From NCBI GenBank assembly GCA_020631815.1, contig JACKGW010000001.1:358024-422023 (forward strand): a stretch of DNA of 64,000 nt, written 5' to 3'. This stretch comes from Planctomycetota bacterium. Lineage in GTDB: Bacteria > Planctomycetota > PLA2 > JAEUHO01. The notes beneath the pieces were generated by a model. That model saw only the letters and a program-made list of their open reading frames with translations. It was not told where the DNA came from and made no database searches. The translations under genes were made by a program, and so were the position numbers. Shown piece after piece: positions 33,436-42,929 of the stretch (its first letter is position 1; each line of letters starts with the position of its first letter).

Positions 33436-34980
33436 TCAATCCAGGGCGGGATGTCCGCGCAGCCAGCGGCGCACCCGGCGTGTCAGCGCGTCGGCATCCA
33501 GCTCGAGGACCGTCCGGAAGATCTCGTCGGCGTCGTGGCTCGTGCAGCAGGCCTCGGCCATGGCGTCCACGCACTCGGGTCGCCCCTCCAGGAGATAGCC
33601 AGCCAGAGCCCAGGCCACGACGTGGTCCGTCGACGTCAGGGCATTCGTGCGTGCCGTCATCAGGCGCCGGAGTCGGGCCGGTCCCTCGTCTCGCAGCAGC
33701 ATCTGGGCGAGGGCCGACCACTCGGACATGTCGTCCGGTAGATCGATGTCCTTGGTGGTTGCGCCCGGCAGCTCCGTGTCGTCGCTGGTGACCGAGCCGG
33801 GGAGCCGCGAGCTCGTGAGATAGGTCGCGAGCCATCGCTCCAGCCCGTAGCGCATCCAGGCGACGGCATGCGGTGGGTAGTCCGGGTGGACCCGACGAAG
33901 CCAGCTCCACGCACACTGGCCCAAGGCGTAGCTGAGCCCGCACGTGTTCCGCAGTCCCCCGTTGCCGTACCACGCCACCACGGTGTCGTCGATCAGCACG
34001 AGCGCGCCGAAGCTGGCCGCCTTCTCGACGTCCTTGACGGAAGCCGACCTCGGATTGGCCTTCATCCACGTAACGGCCTGCTCCCGGTCTTGGAACAGGA
34101 TCAGCTCCGTCGGGAACGTAGGCACCTTCTCGAGCCCCAAGGCCCGAGCCCCGAGATCGCTGCCGAGGACCATGAGACGCAACGCATTCGCGCCTTCGGT
34201 GTAGGTCCTACGAGGCGTGGGGAGGCGCGGGAAGCGGGAGGGGGTCTCCGGCTCGGCGGCCTCGTAGACGCGGCGCGCCCCCCACGAATGCACGGCCCCT
34301 GCATCGCGATCTCCGCCCCAGGGCGCCGTCTGGATTTCGCCGGACAAACGCGCCATCAGGTCACGCGACGGCGAGAGCAGCTCGGCGCGCACGTTGCGGG
34401 CTGAAGCGTGCTCGGGCATTTGCCACACGTCGTCGATCTGCTCGTCGTCGAGGGCCAGCCTGGCCAACTGGTTGTCGCCGTCGGCCTCGACGATCTCCTC
34501 CATCAGATCGAGGCGCTGGGCCTCGGTCAGCTCGGGGTGGTCAGCCACCAACGCCAGGAGGGCATCGCGCAGGCCGGCATAGGCCTCCGCGCGCTTCGCC
34601 AGCGCCTCGGGCAGCAGCGACTTGTCCTTGTCGGCGGGCGGCTCGTACGGAGTGCTGGTGTCCCAGGTCTTGGTCTTCGAGTCCCAGCGATGGCGGAGCG
34701 CGCTACGGGCCTGCCTGTTGTCGGGATCCTGCGTGAGGATCTCCTTCAGCACGCCCACGCGCCACGTGAAGAGCTTGTTGTCGCGCGCCCACGTCGCCAC
34801 CCGGTGAAGCGCCTTGACGAGCTGCTTGCGGGCCGCCGTGACCTCCTTGGCCACGGGAGAGACCGTCTCTTCGGCTCGTGCCGTCGGTCGCGTGGGAAGA
34901 AGCAGCACGAGCACGACGAGCGCGGCAAGCGCCCACGTAGGGCGCGTGGCGTCTGCTCTCCGGACGTCCCGTCCCCACAT
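33436..34980 (-). CDS. Exported protein of unknown function, possibly a degenerate peptidase-like protein
   Basis: A 514-residue protein with a signal peptide (LAALVVLVLLLPTRPTARA-EE). The N-terminal half is helical with one TPR-like unit (FTWRVGVLKEILTQDPDNRQARSAL). The C-terminal half resembles planctomycete peptidase-MA-like (DUF1570) proteins: a strand pair before FGALVLIDDTVVAWYGNGGL, a helix LSYALGQCAWSWLRRVHPDYP and then WMRYGLERWLATYL. The HExxH zinc motif expected in an active gluzincin is absent (ALGQCAW at that place), so it would be catalytically dead if the comparison holds. Assignment is weak. The stop converges on the DUF6868 gene, 12 bases away. Confidence 0.6.
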   Translation of the reverse strand: MWGRDVRRADATRPTWALAALVVLVLLLPTRPTARAEETVSPVAKEVTAARKQLVKALHRVATWARDNKLFTWRVGVLKEILTQDPDNRQARSALRHRWDSKTKTWDTSTPYEPPADKDKSLLPEALAKRAEAYAGLRDALLALVADHPELTEAQRLDLMEEIVEADGDNQLARLALDDEQIDDVWQMPEHASARNVRAELLSPSRDLMARLSGEIQTAPWGGDRDAGAVHSWGARRVYEAAEPETPSRFPRLPTPRRTYTEGANALRLMVLGSDLGARALGLEKVPTFPTELILFQDREQAVTWMKANPRSASVKDVEKAASFGALVLIDDTVVAWYGNGGLRNTCGLSYALGQCAWSWLRRVHPDYPPHAVAWMRYGLERWLATYLTSSRLPGSVTSDDTELPGATTKDIDLPDDMSEWSALAQMLLRDEGPARLRRLMTARTNALTSTDHVVAWALAGYLLEGRPECVDAMAEACCTSHDADEIFRTVLELDADALTRRVRRWLRGHPALD

Positions 34981-35074
34981 CTCGGCCTCCCCCGATGCCG
35001 GGCCGCGCGGCTCGCGTCGGCTCGGTGGGGGGAGTGTAGCGGCGGTCCAGCAGCGGAAGCGCCGCCTCGCGAGA

Positions 35075-37336
35075 TCAGAGCTTGCCCTGGGTCTTCAGGT
35101 ACTCGAGCAGCGTGAGCAGGGCCTTGGGGGCGTTCGTGGGGGCGGGCGCCCCGGCCTGGTCGACCTGGTTCAGCCCATGGCACGACGTGCAGACGCGAAC
35201 CTCGCCGGGCTGGAAGGTCACCCAGTAGCGCTCTTGCACCACCGGCGTGCCCGCGTCGTCGACGAGCTGCCACGAGACGGCCCGGCGCGCGGGCACGAGA
35301 GCGGCGATCGACCCGTCATCGGCGATCTCCACGCTGCCCGCGGGCGCGTTGGCGTCGCTCGGCGGCGGATGATCGACGGCGGGGTCGTGGAGGAAGCGTG
35401 CCAGCACGCGGCGACCCGGGCGTGGCGTGCCGAGGTTCATGCCGATGCCGCGGATCATGTCGCCCTGCACGATCTGCAAGTACGAGACGTCGTACACCTT
35501 GCCGCCGGCACCCAACGTGGCGTGGGAGGTACCCGTGACCTGCAAGTTGAACGGCTGCTGGCGGTCGATGCGATCGCGCGTGGTCACGTCACGGCTGACG
35601 ATGAGCGCGAGGTCGTTGTCTTCGAGGAACGCCTTGAGCGTCTGCACGGTGACGCCGGCGTCGGCCAGCATCTGCGCCTCCGGCGAAGGAAGCGTGCCCT
35701 CCGCCGTGTAGGGCGGCACGGGGCGCGCGACCACCTCGACGGGGTCCAGCTCCCACAGGGTGCCCGACCACGTGGCGCCGACGTCGGGCGTCCACCACGA
35801 CACCGAGGCCGGGAGGCCGCCCGTGAGCGGCGCTCCGGCTTCGAACAGATCGCCCTGGGCGACGAGGTGCACGAGGCGGAAGGCGTACCGCGACGTCGGA
35901 GCGGCCGTGGTCCCGTCGTTGGCGTCCTGCCCGCGGTAGGGGCTGTGGGCCGCGATCAGCGAGCCGTCCGAGAGGGCCAACGGGTTGCGGTAGCGCCCGG
36001 AGTGGTTCGGGGTCACGGTCTCCCCGGCCGTATCGGGATGCGTGATGTCCGCAATGGTCACGGCGTCGGCATTCGTCCCCGCTGCCGCCGAGAGACGCAT
36101 CACGCGACCCGAGGCGTGGAAGCCGAACTCGGGTCCGTCCACGCCGAGGTAGGTCCCAGGCTGCGAGGGATCCTCGCGGAGCTGGAAGAAGCCCTGCGTG
36201 TAGCGCACGTCGTTGGCGGTGTGCGGGTTGATGCCGACGAACTCCACGAGGTTGGGGTCGTCGTCGAAGCTGCGGTCGATGTACCCCGCCAGCTCCTGGC
36301 GTCCGACGTGATTGATCGTCTCTTCGTCCGTGCCGTCTTGGCGAATGGCCCACGGCTGCATCAGGTTGAACGCGATGCCGCGCAGGTTGGGTGCCCAGCC
36401 CGCCAGGTCGCCGCTGTAGCCGGGGTTGTTGTTGACGAAGGAGATCCATCCGTTGCGCGGATGGGGGAACACTTCGGTCGCGGTCGTCAGCGCCGCGGCG
36501 CCCGCGCTCTCGTCGGCGTAGTCGAACGTGCCGAAGGTGGCCGAGCCCTGGCGATCCGCATCGGACTGCTGGTCGCGGAGCATGTGGTCCCAGCGCACGA
36601 ACACCACGCGGCCCGCGCTGTCCACGCTTGGTGAGAAGGAGCCGCTGGGCGAGTGCTGCAGGAGGAACAGGTCGCCGGTGCTCGGGTCCAGGCTGTAGAG
36701 ACCGACCACGACGGGGGCCGACTCGTACTCGTCGCGCTGGGGGTAGAGGTGGGCGGCTCCATTGTGCGGCCGGTCCGAGGTGAACAGGATGCGTCCGTCG
36801 CTTCCGTAGCAGGGGCTCACGTTGTTGTAGACCGGCTGGTTGGCGACCTTCGTGATCACGGCGGTCTGCCCGGCGCCGAACCCGCTGACCTCGTAGAGCT
36901 GCCAGTGGAAGGTCGCGACCTGGTACTGCTGCGTCGGTGCGCCCACGACCATGGCGAAGACGGCCTTGGTCCCGCTCCAGTGCACGCAGGGTTCACGCAC
37001 GGCGATGGCGCCCGCGCCCTGCTGGCCGCTCTCGCCGTAGCCGGCTTCCTGGGTCAGGTTGCGCAGCGTCCCGTCGGGGTAGCGCAGCATGAGCCCGCCG
37101 CCGCGCGGCGCCGCCTCCATGCTCGGTACGTGGTTGCCGAACGTCTCGACCACCGTGCCGAAGCCGCCAGCCACCGGCACCTGGGTGACGAAGAGCACGG
37201 GGTTGGCGGTTGCAGGACCCGGGCCCGGAACCTGCGGGCTCCCGGACGAGCCGGACCCGCCGCTTCCCCCGCAGGCAGAGGCCAGCAGGAAGGCACTGAT
37301 CGACAACAGGCGAAGCACGCGACGAGGCAAGCGCAT
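35075..37336 (-). CDS. Lipoprotein with a hydrazine-synthase-alpha-like region and one c-type heme motif
   Basis: A 753-residue protein with a lipobox signal peptide (LLASACGGSG, Cys at about residue 22) so it is membrane anchored outside the cytoplasm. The middle resembles the HZS alpha/middle-domain-like proteins of planctomycetes, with beta-propeller-type phrases such as GRILFTSDRPHNGAAHLYP, VFVRWDHMLRDQQ and FFQLREDPSQPG. Near the C-terminus VRVCTSCHGLNQ supplies one CxxCH heme-binding motif. Only one heme is present and none of the other hydrazine-synthase subunits is nearby, so it is not taken to be hydrazine synthase; a cytochrome-domain outer protein of unknown redox role is the safer call. 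It likely shares a transcript with neither neighbour. Confidence 0.72.
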   Translation of the reverse strand: MRLPRRVLRLLSISAFLLASACGGSGGSGSSGSPQVPGPGPATANPVLFVTQVPVAGGFGTVVETFGNHVPSMEAAPRGGGLMLRYPDGTLRNLTQEAGYGESGQQGAGAIAVREPCVHWSGTKAVFAMVVGAPTQQYQVATFHWQLYEVSGFGAGQTAVITKVANQPVYNNVSPCYGSDGRILFTSDRPHNGAAHLYPQRDEYESAPVVVGLYSLDPSTGDLFLLQHSPSGSFSPSVDSAGRVVFVRWDHMLRDQQSDADRQGSATFGTFDYADESAGAAALTTATEVFPHPRNGWISFVNNNPGYSGDLAGWAPNLRGIAFNLMQPWAIRQDGTDEETINHVGRQELAGYIDRSFDDDPNLVEFVGINPHTANDVRYTQGFFQLREDPSQPGTYLGVDGPEFGFHASGRVMRLSAAAGTNADAVTIADITHPDTAGETVTPNHSGRYRNPLALSDGSLIAAHSPYRGQDANDGTTAAPTSRYAFRLVHLVAQGDLFEAGAPLTGGLPASVSWWTPDVGATWSGTLWELDPVEVVARPVPPYTAEGTLPSPEAQMLADAGVTVQTLKAFLEDNDLALIVSRDVTTRDRIDRQQPFNLQVTGTSHATLGAGGKVYDVSYLQIVQGDMIRGIGMNLGTPRPGRRVLARFLHDPAVDHPPPSDANAPAGSVEIADDGSIAALVPARRAVSWQLVDDAGTPVVQERYWVTFQPGEVRVCTSCHGLNQVDQAGAPAPTNAPKALLTLLEYLKTQGKL

Positions 37337-37405
37337 CCCCCCGGACCACCGACCCCTCTTGTCGACCAGGGAGGCACTCCGGCTTGAGGGCGACTCGCCC
37401 CGCGC

Positions 37406-39115
37406 TCAGTCGGACTCGACCCGGATGCCCTCGGTCCCCGCGAACTCCTGCTCGACGGAGCGCGCCTCGTAGCGCCAATAGTCGTGGGCCTTGCGGAAGT
37501 CGGGCAGCTTGCTCGACGGGTCGAGCACGTGGCGGCGAATGCCGCTGTAGGCCTTGTACAGCCGCTCCACGCGCTTGAGGGTGGTGGGGCCGAGGAGCTT
37601 GTCCTCCAGCAGGCGCGGCGCCTGCTCGCGCACATCCACGAGCAGGTAGCCGTCCATGCGTCGCATCAGCTCGTCGACACTGTCCTGGGCCACGCTCAGC
37701 CCGACGGAAGCCTCCTGGCCGGAGGCCACGGCCGACCGCATCGCGGCGAGGTAGATGCCACTCGCGGTGTCGTAGCCCCTGAGTGCCAGGATCAAGCTGC
37801 GTGCGATGACCCGCAGCCGGTGCCGCGCCTCGATCTGGCTCTTCTCGAAGCCCTCCACGAGCTTCGCGCGTGCCAAGGCTTGCTTCAAGGGGCCGAGCGG
37901 GACGCAGAAGCCCAGCCCGTCCTTCGTCATGTCCTTCAAGGTGACGACGCCGATCACCTTGCCGTACTCGTCGAACACCGGTCCGCCGCTGTTGCCGGGG
38001 TTGACCGCCACATCCATCTGCCAGTACGGCTGCCCCTCGACCTGGACCTGGGTGCTGAGCAGGCCGCGGGCGAGCGCGTTCTGCAGGATCTGGCCGTCGA
38101 GCGCGCCGGGGCTGCCGATGACCGCGATCTCGGCGCCACGGCTGAACTCGTGCTTCGCAGCCAGCTCCAAGGGCGGCAGGTCGATCTCGATGTCGAGGAA
38201 GGCCAGGTCCAGCTCGGGATCGACGTACCGCAAGCCCACGCCGTAGCTGCCACGCAGGCGCTTCTCGGCGTCAGGGAACTGCAGCCGCACGTTGGCAATG
38301 AGCTCGTCGTCGATGACGTGTCGGTTGGTGGCGAGGAGACCCGGCGCCAGGAGGAACCCCGAGCCCGAACCGCGACGGCCCTGCACCACGGCCACGGAGG
38401 GCGAGGCCGACTTCGCGAGCTGCTGCATGGACAAGCGCACCGGCCCCACGGGCGCAACCGGAGCGGGGGGCGTGCTGGCAGGTGAGCTTCGATCCGGTCC
38501 ATTCGGGACGCTCGTCTTGGCGACGACGGTGGGCGGCGGCGGCGGCGCGTCGCCCTTGGCACGCGCGCGCAGCACCAGCCCGGCTGCAACCAGCGACAAC
38601 ACGCCCACGACGAGCCCCAGCAGGATGGCGGGTTGCTTGGCCAGCTGCGCGGCCAGCCCGCTGCGTGCCGGTCCGTGGCGTTCCGTGTGGGCGCGGGGCG
38701 TCCTGCGTGCCCGTGTACCCGGCCCGCCCCCGCGTGGGCTCGCTGCCGCCGGAGCGCGTCGCGACACGCGCGCCGGAGCCTCCGCCGCGGCCGGCGGCTT
38801 GGGCGCGTCGAGCAAGCCCCGCACGAGGCGCGCAGGCGTCCACGGCCCTTCGGTGCCACGGCGCACCAACATCTCGGGTGCGATCCGACCTTCGTGCACG
38901 AAGCTCCTGAGCTCGTCCGGTTCGAACGGTCCCAGCTCGTGGGAGCCCACCTGCAGGTGCCACACGGCGGCTGCCGAGGGCTTGGCGACGACGTCCGCGG
39001 GCCACAGCAGGAACTGCTGGCCGCAACGTTCGCAGAGCCGCTGTCTACCCAGCTCGAACTGCTGCGCCGTTCCTCGCTGTCCGCACGAGCACTGGACGGG
39101 CACCGGGCTGGTCAT
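37406..39115 (-). CDS. Membrane-anchored trypsin-like serine protease with zinc ribbon and GYF_2 domain
   Basis: A 569-residue protein: a zinc ribbon (residues 8-36, CSCG and CERCG), a GYF_2-type domain (WHLQVGSHELGPFEPDELRSF), a Pro/Ala/Arg linker, one membrane helix (ILLGLVVGVLSLVAAGLVL, about residue 170), then an S1C/HtrA-like protease with the complete triad: His in LLATNRHVIDDE, Asp in VDPELDLAFLD and Ser in VNPGNSGGPVFDE. There is no PDZ domain; a 170-residue helical C-terminus replaces it. The N-terminal domains would lie in the cytoplasm and the protease outside. Tandem paralogue of the next gene upstream (39164-40795), which has lost the catalytic His. Confidence 0.85.
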   Translation of the reverse strand: MTSPVPVQCSCGQRGTAQQFELGRQRLCERCGQQFLLWPADVVAKPSAAAVWHLQVGSHELGPFEPDELRSFVHEGRIAPEMLVRRGTEGPWTPARLVRGLLDAPKPPAAAEAPARVSRRAPAAASPRGGGPGTRARRTPRAHTERHGPARSGLAAQLAKQPAILLGLVVGVLSLVAAGLVLRARAKGDAPPPPPTVVAKTSVPNGPDRSSPASTPPAPVAPVGPVRLSMQQLAKSASPSVAVVQGRRGSGSGFLLAPGLLATNRHVIDDELIANVRLQFPDAEKRLRGSYGVGLRYVDPELDLAFLDIEIDLPPLELAAKHEFSRGAEIAVIGSPGALDGQILQNALARGLLSTQVQVEGQPYWQMDVAVNPGNSGGPVFDEYGKVIGVVTLKDMTKDGLGFCVPLGPLKQALARAKLVEGFEKSQIEARHRLRVIARSLILALRGYDTASGIYLAAMRSAVASGQEASVGLSVAQDSVDELMRRMDGYLLVDVREQAPRLLEDKLLGPTTLKRVERLYKAYSGIRRHVLDPSSKLPDFRKAHDYWRYEARSVEQEFAGTEGIRVESD

Positions 39116-39163
39116 GCGATCCTGCTCCCACCTCGAACGACCCAGCCTACGGGGCCGCCGTGG

Positions 39164-40795
39164 CTACTCTCCCTCTAGCCGCAGCCCGTCTGCCTCCAGC
39201 AGCTCTCGCCCGGCCGTGTTGGCCTCGTAGGCCCAGTGTTCCTGGCGCCGGCGGTAGTCCTGGAGGGCGGTCGGCGGATCGGCCAAGTGGGCACGAAGGC
39301 CGTCGAATGCCGCTTGGAGGCGCTTCATCCGGCGCTTGGTCAAGTTGTGGAGAGTCGGATCCCCGAGGGCGCTCTCCACCTGCTCCGCGAGGTCCCCCGG
39401 GAGGTCCTTGTCGATGGTCTCGAGGCGGGTCTCGGCATCCTTGCGGACGGCCTCGATGCCTTCGGCGGGGTCCTGCCCCTTGGCGACGGCGTCCTGCATG
39501 GCCACGAGGTACGTCTGGCCCACATCGCTGTAGCTGCGGAGCGCCGTCCACAGCTTGCGGCCCAAGCGCCCCAGGCGGTGCAGTGCCACGATGCGCTCGC
39601 GTTCTCCATCGGGCAGGGCGAGGGCATGGTCCAGCGAGGCCTTGAGCGAGCTCAGCGGGATGAAGACACACTGCCCCGACTCGGCGGCGTCTACGCACGT
39701 CACCATGCCGATGACCCCGCCCTCGCCGTCGAGCACGGGACAGCCGGAGCAGGGCGACTCGGCCGGCACTTCGATGAGGTTGTGCGGCTGGCCGGCCAAC
39801 AGCACCCGGGAACGGCAGGCACCGCGTGTGATGTTCGGCGTCGCGCCCGCGGGGGCGGTCGTGGGCGAGAAGCCGAGGACGCGGACTTCCGTGCCCGGGG
39901 CCAAGCTGACCTTCGTGGCCAGGGAGATGGGGGCCAAGGCGTCGTCGAGCTCGAAGAAGGCGAGATCCAGCTCGGGATCGATGTAGCGCAGCTTCGGTGA
40001 GCCCGCGGCCTGCTGGGCAGCCTCGAGCTGGACGTCCTCGAGGCGCTCGTCGGCGAGGAGCTTGCGGCTGGTGGCGAGGATGCCTGGCGCCACCACGAAT
40101 CCGGTTGCCGCGCCGAGACGGCCCTTCACGCGAACGACCGACGCAGCGGCGCGCGCCATCTGCTCGTCGAGGGCCGGGCCGTCGGGTGTCGTCGCGGTGT
40201 CGCCAGAGCCGGCTTCGTCGGTTCCATCCCCAGCCGTCTCGACGCGTCCGTCGTCCGACGAGCTGCCGGACTGGAGGGCGGCCCACGCGCCGAGTCCCAC
40301 CACGACGATCGCGGCGGCGATGCCGATGGCGACGAGCGGCGTGCGCTTCTTCGTCTCGCGCGGGGCGCGACTCCTGCGCGACGCAGGGCGCCGGCCGGCT
40401 TCGACCACGGGGGCTGCGACAGGCAAGGGCTCCGCAAGGGGTGCGGCCACGGGCAGAGGCGTCGCCACGGGCGGGGGCGCGGCGGCCTCATCGGCCAGCC
40501 CGGCGGCCAGCGCCGTGATCCACGGGTCCTGGGCATGACGCCGAACCAAGGTGTCGGCGGTGACCCGCCCCTCGCTGACGAGGCGGTCGATCTCGGCCAG
40601 GTGGAAGGGCCCGAGCTCGTGGCTGCCGACCTGGACGAACCAGGTCGGCGGAGCGTTCTCCTGGATGTCCTTGTCCAGAGGCCACGCAACGAAGGAGTGG
40701 CCGCAGGCCTCGCAGAGGCGCGGCCGCCCCAAGGCGGTCGGCTCGACCGTGCTCGTGTGGCCGCATGTGCACTGGACCGGAACGGCGCTGGTCAT
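39164..40795 (-). CDS. Trypsin-like pseudoprotease, paralogue of 37406-39115
   Basis: A 543-residue protein with the same architecture as its neighbour: zinc ribbon (CTCG, CEACG), GYF_2 domain (WFVQVGSHELGPFHLAEIDRL), membrane helix (AIGIAAAIVVVGLGAWAAL) and protease-like domain. The catalytic His is replaced by Lys (LLATNRHVI there, ILATSRKLL here). Asp is kept (IDPELDLAFFE). Ser is kept but its oxyanion loop GNSGGP is changed to PCSGCP, adding two cysteines. It is therefore expected to be inactive and to act as a partner or regulator. The ATG at 40795 opens MTSAVPVQCTCG, parallel to the paralogue's start; the frame is open further upstream without support. Confidence 0.85.
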   Translation of the reverse strand: MTSAVPVQCTCGHTSTVEPTALGRPRLCEACGHSFVAWPLDKDIQENAPPTWFVQVGSHELGPFHLAEIDRLVSEGRVTADTLVRRHAQDPWITALAAGLADEAAAPPPVATPLPVAAPLAEPLPVAAPVVEAGRRPASRRSRAPRETKKRTPLVAIGIAAAIVVVGLGAWAALQSGSSSDDGRVETAGDGTDEAGSGDTATTPDGPALDEQMARAAASVVRVKGRLGAATGFVVAPGILATSRKLLADERLEDVQLEAAQQAAGSPKLRYIDPELDLAFFELDDALAPISLATKVSLAPGTEVRVLGFSPTTAPAGATPNITRGACRSRVLLAGQPHNLIEVPAESPCSGCPVLDGEGGVIGMVTCVDAAESGQCVFIPLSSLKASLDHALALPDGERERIVALHRLGRLGRKLWTALRSYSDVGQTYLVAMQDAVAKGQDPAEGIEAVRKDAETRLETIDKDLPGDLAEQVESALGDPTLHNLTKRRMKRLQAAFDGLRAHLADPPTALQDYRRRQEHWAYEANTAGRELLEADGLRLEGE

Positions 40796-40889
40796 GCGAG
40801 GCTCCTTCCCCGTTGCGAGCGTTCGCAGCGCGGTCCCAAGATAGGCAAACGGGTACGGGCTGCCCAGGGGGCTGGTCAGGAGGCGCACC

Positions 40890-41939
40890 ATGGACGAGCC
40901 CCTCGCGGCACCCCGGTCCCTGCGCACGCGGCGGCTCCTGCTCCGGGCCTGGGATCCGGCCGATGCCCCCCTGCTGCGGGCCGAGCTGGATGCCTCGGAC
41001 GCCCACCTGCGGCCCTGGGTGCCGTTCCTGAAGGGCGAGCCCCGCACCGTGGAGGCCACGCGCGACCGACTGGCGGCGTTCCGGGACGCCTTCGCATCGG
41101 GCCGCCAGCTCGTCTACGGGATCTTCACGGCGGACGCCTCCCGGGTCCTCGGCGAGGCCATGCTGTTCGGCGACTCGCCGGTGCGTGAGCTGGGCTTCTG
41201 GACCGCCGTCGACGTGGGCCGCCAGGGCTTCGCGCGCGAAGCCACGCAGGCGCTGCTCGACCTGGCTCGTGGTCTGTTGCCCACGACGGTCGTGCACCTG
41301 CGCTGCGCACCCGACAACCTTGCAAGCGCCGCGTTGGCCGAGCGGCTTGGGTTCACCTACCGCCGCACCTCCAGCGACGGCTACGTCAACGCCCTGGGGC
41401 ACGAGCAGGACACGATGCACTGGGAGCTCGCCGTCACGAGCCGCACGCGTGCCGAGCAGCCGGGCGACGAGGAAGCGGTGCGTCGCGTCGAGGAGGCCGC
41501 TTTCGAGGCCCCGGGTGAAGCACGGTTGGTCGATCGCCTGCGTGCCAAGCCCGGCGTGATCAGCCTGGTGGCCGAGAGCGACGGCGAGATCGCCGGGCAC
41601 GTCCTGCTGTCGCCCGTGGTGGTCGAGGGCTCGCGTGCAGGTCGCGCGCTCGCGCTCGGTCCCATGGCCGTTCATCCGGACCACCAGCAGAAGGGCCTGG
41701 GCAGGGCGCTTGTCCGACACGCCATCGTGGCCGCTGAAGCGGCGAGCGCCGACGTGCTCGTGGTGCTGGGGCATCCGGACTACTACCCGCGGTTCGGCTT
41801 CCGCCCGGCGCGTGCGTCCGGCCTGCTCACGACGTACGACGTCCCCGATGACGTGTTCTTGGCCTTGCCGCTGGTTGGCGACGCCACCGTGCCTCGCGGG
41901 CTCGTGCGCTACCACGACGCCTTCGCGGCCCTGGACTGA
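40890..41939 (+). CDS. Fusion of two GNAT acetyltransferase domains
   Basis: A 349-residue protein. The first half (about 10-185) is a RimJ/RimL-type N-acetyltransferase: RTRRLLLRAWDPADAPLL, LGFWTAVDVGRQGFAREATQAL and LAERLGFTYRR. The second half (about 190-349) is a YhbS-like GNAT: LALGPMAVHPDHQQKGLGRALV carries the acetyl-CoA loop (QxxGxG/A), and VVLGHPDYYPRFGFRPAR is typical of that subfamily. Fusions of two GNATs can keep one active and one regulatory half; here both keep the acetyl-CoA loop (first half GRQGFA). Acceptors unknown. Divergent from the pseudoprotease with 94 bases between. Confidence 0.88.
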   Translation: MDEPLAAPRSLRTRRLLLRAWDPADAPLLRAELDASDAHLRPWVPFLKGEPRTVEATRDRLAAFRDAFASGRQLVYGIFTADASRVLGEAMLFGDSPVRELGFWTAVDVGRQGFAREATQALLDLARGLLPTTVVHLRCAPDNLASAALAERLGFTYRRTSSDGYVNALGHEQDTMHWELAVTSRTRAEQPGDEEAVRRVEEAAFEAPGEARLVDRLRAKPGVISLVAESDGEIAGHVLLSPVVVEGSRAGRALALGPMAVHPDHQQKGLGRALVRHAIVAAEAASADVLVVLGHPDYYPRFGFRPARASGLLTTYDVPDDVFLALPLVGDATVPRGLVRYHDAFAALD

Positions 41940-41984
41940 CGCGACGTGTCCAGGCCACCCCGCGCGTGCGCGTACGGTAGCCGG

Positions 41985-42830
41985 ATGCGTGCATGGCTCG
42001 GGATCGGACTGCTTGTCGTGGGGCTTGCCAGCGGGCTCCGCACCGTGCAGTCCGACGAGGGGCGCGACGCCAAGCCGGCGGTCGCGACGCTGCGCATCGT
42101 CACCCTCAACGTGTGGGGTGTACCGGGCGCCAGGGATGCCGACCACCGACTGGATCGACTGCCTGCCGCGCTGAAGTCGCTGGACGCCGACGTCTTGTGC
42201 CTGCAAGAGGTCTGGCTCAAGAGCTGGCGCCGTCGGATCGCGGAGGCGTTGGCGCCCGCGTACACGGCGGCGGAGCCCGCGGGTGGCGGGCTCCTCGTGC
42301 TGTCGCGGCTTCCGCTCCGCGATGCCGTCTTCAAGCGCTTCCCCGATCTGGAAGGCCTGTCGTTCGTCGAGCGGCTTGCCAGCAAGGGCTGGCTCGAGCT
42401 CGTGGTCGCCACCGCAGCGGGTGACGTCCGCATCGTCACGACACACCTCGCGCACCGTGGCCCGGCCGAGGAGCAGCTGGATGTGCTGCGTGCCGAGCTG
42501 GCTACACGCCCCGCCCTGCCCACCGTCCTCGCGGGCGACTTCAACCTGGCGCCGGACGACGAGGCGATCCAGGCGCTTGTCGCGAGTGGCTGGACCGCGG
42601 CTTGCCCCGTCCGCACGCTCGAGGACGGCACGCTGGACCTGGGACCCCTCACGCGTGTCGGCTGGCCGCGCGTCGCGGGTGCAGCCGTGCGTGGATGGCG
42701 TCCTGATCAGGTCTTCGCCCGCGGTCTCACCGTGGTCGACCACGCGCTGGCCTTGGACGGCACCGAGACGGCCCTCTCGGACCACAACGCCGTCGTCGTG
42801 ACGCTTGGATTCCCGAGCCGCGATCGGTAA
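41985..42830 (+). CDS. Exported endonuclease/exonuclease/phosphatase family protein
   Basis: A 281-residue protein of the metal-dependent EEP (DNase I/sphingomyelinase) fold. A hydrophobic start (MRAWLGIGLLVVGLASGL) suggests export or anchoring. Motifs: RIVTLNVWGVPG (Asn), DVLCLQEVW (Glu metal ligand), VRIVTTHLAHRG (His), TVLAGDFNLAPDDE (catalytic Asp/Asn) and the final LSDHNAVVVTL (Asp-His). All key residues are present, so the enzyme should be active, most likely as a secreted nuclease or phosphodiesterase. The GNAT gene stop is 45 bases upstream. Confidence 0.82.
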   Translation: MRAWLGIGLLVVGLASGLRTVQSDEGRDAKPAVATLRIVTLNVWGVPGARDADHRLDRLPAALKSLDADVLCLQEVWLKSWRRRIAEALAPAYTAAEPAGGGLLVLSRLPLRDAVFKRFPDLEGLSFVERLASKGWLELVVATAAGDVRIVTTHLAHRGPAEEQLDVLRAELATRPALPTVLAGDFNLAPDDEAIQALVASGWTAACPVRTLEDGTLDLGPLTRVGWPRVAGAAVRGWRPDQVFARGLTVVDHALALDGTETALSDHNAVVVTLGFPSRDR

Positions 42831-42929
42831 CGCACCGCGGCCTTGCGCCCGCCAACCGGGTTGACGGAACATGACCCGGGACCATCGGTCGACCGCCGGG
42901 GGGGCGGTCGGCTGGCGGGCGGCGGTGAC

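Noticed and set aside
35075..37336. Hydrazine synthase alpha subunit (anammox)
   Set aside because: Only one heme motif, a lipoprotein signal, and no beta/gamma subunits or other anammox genes nearby.
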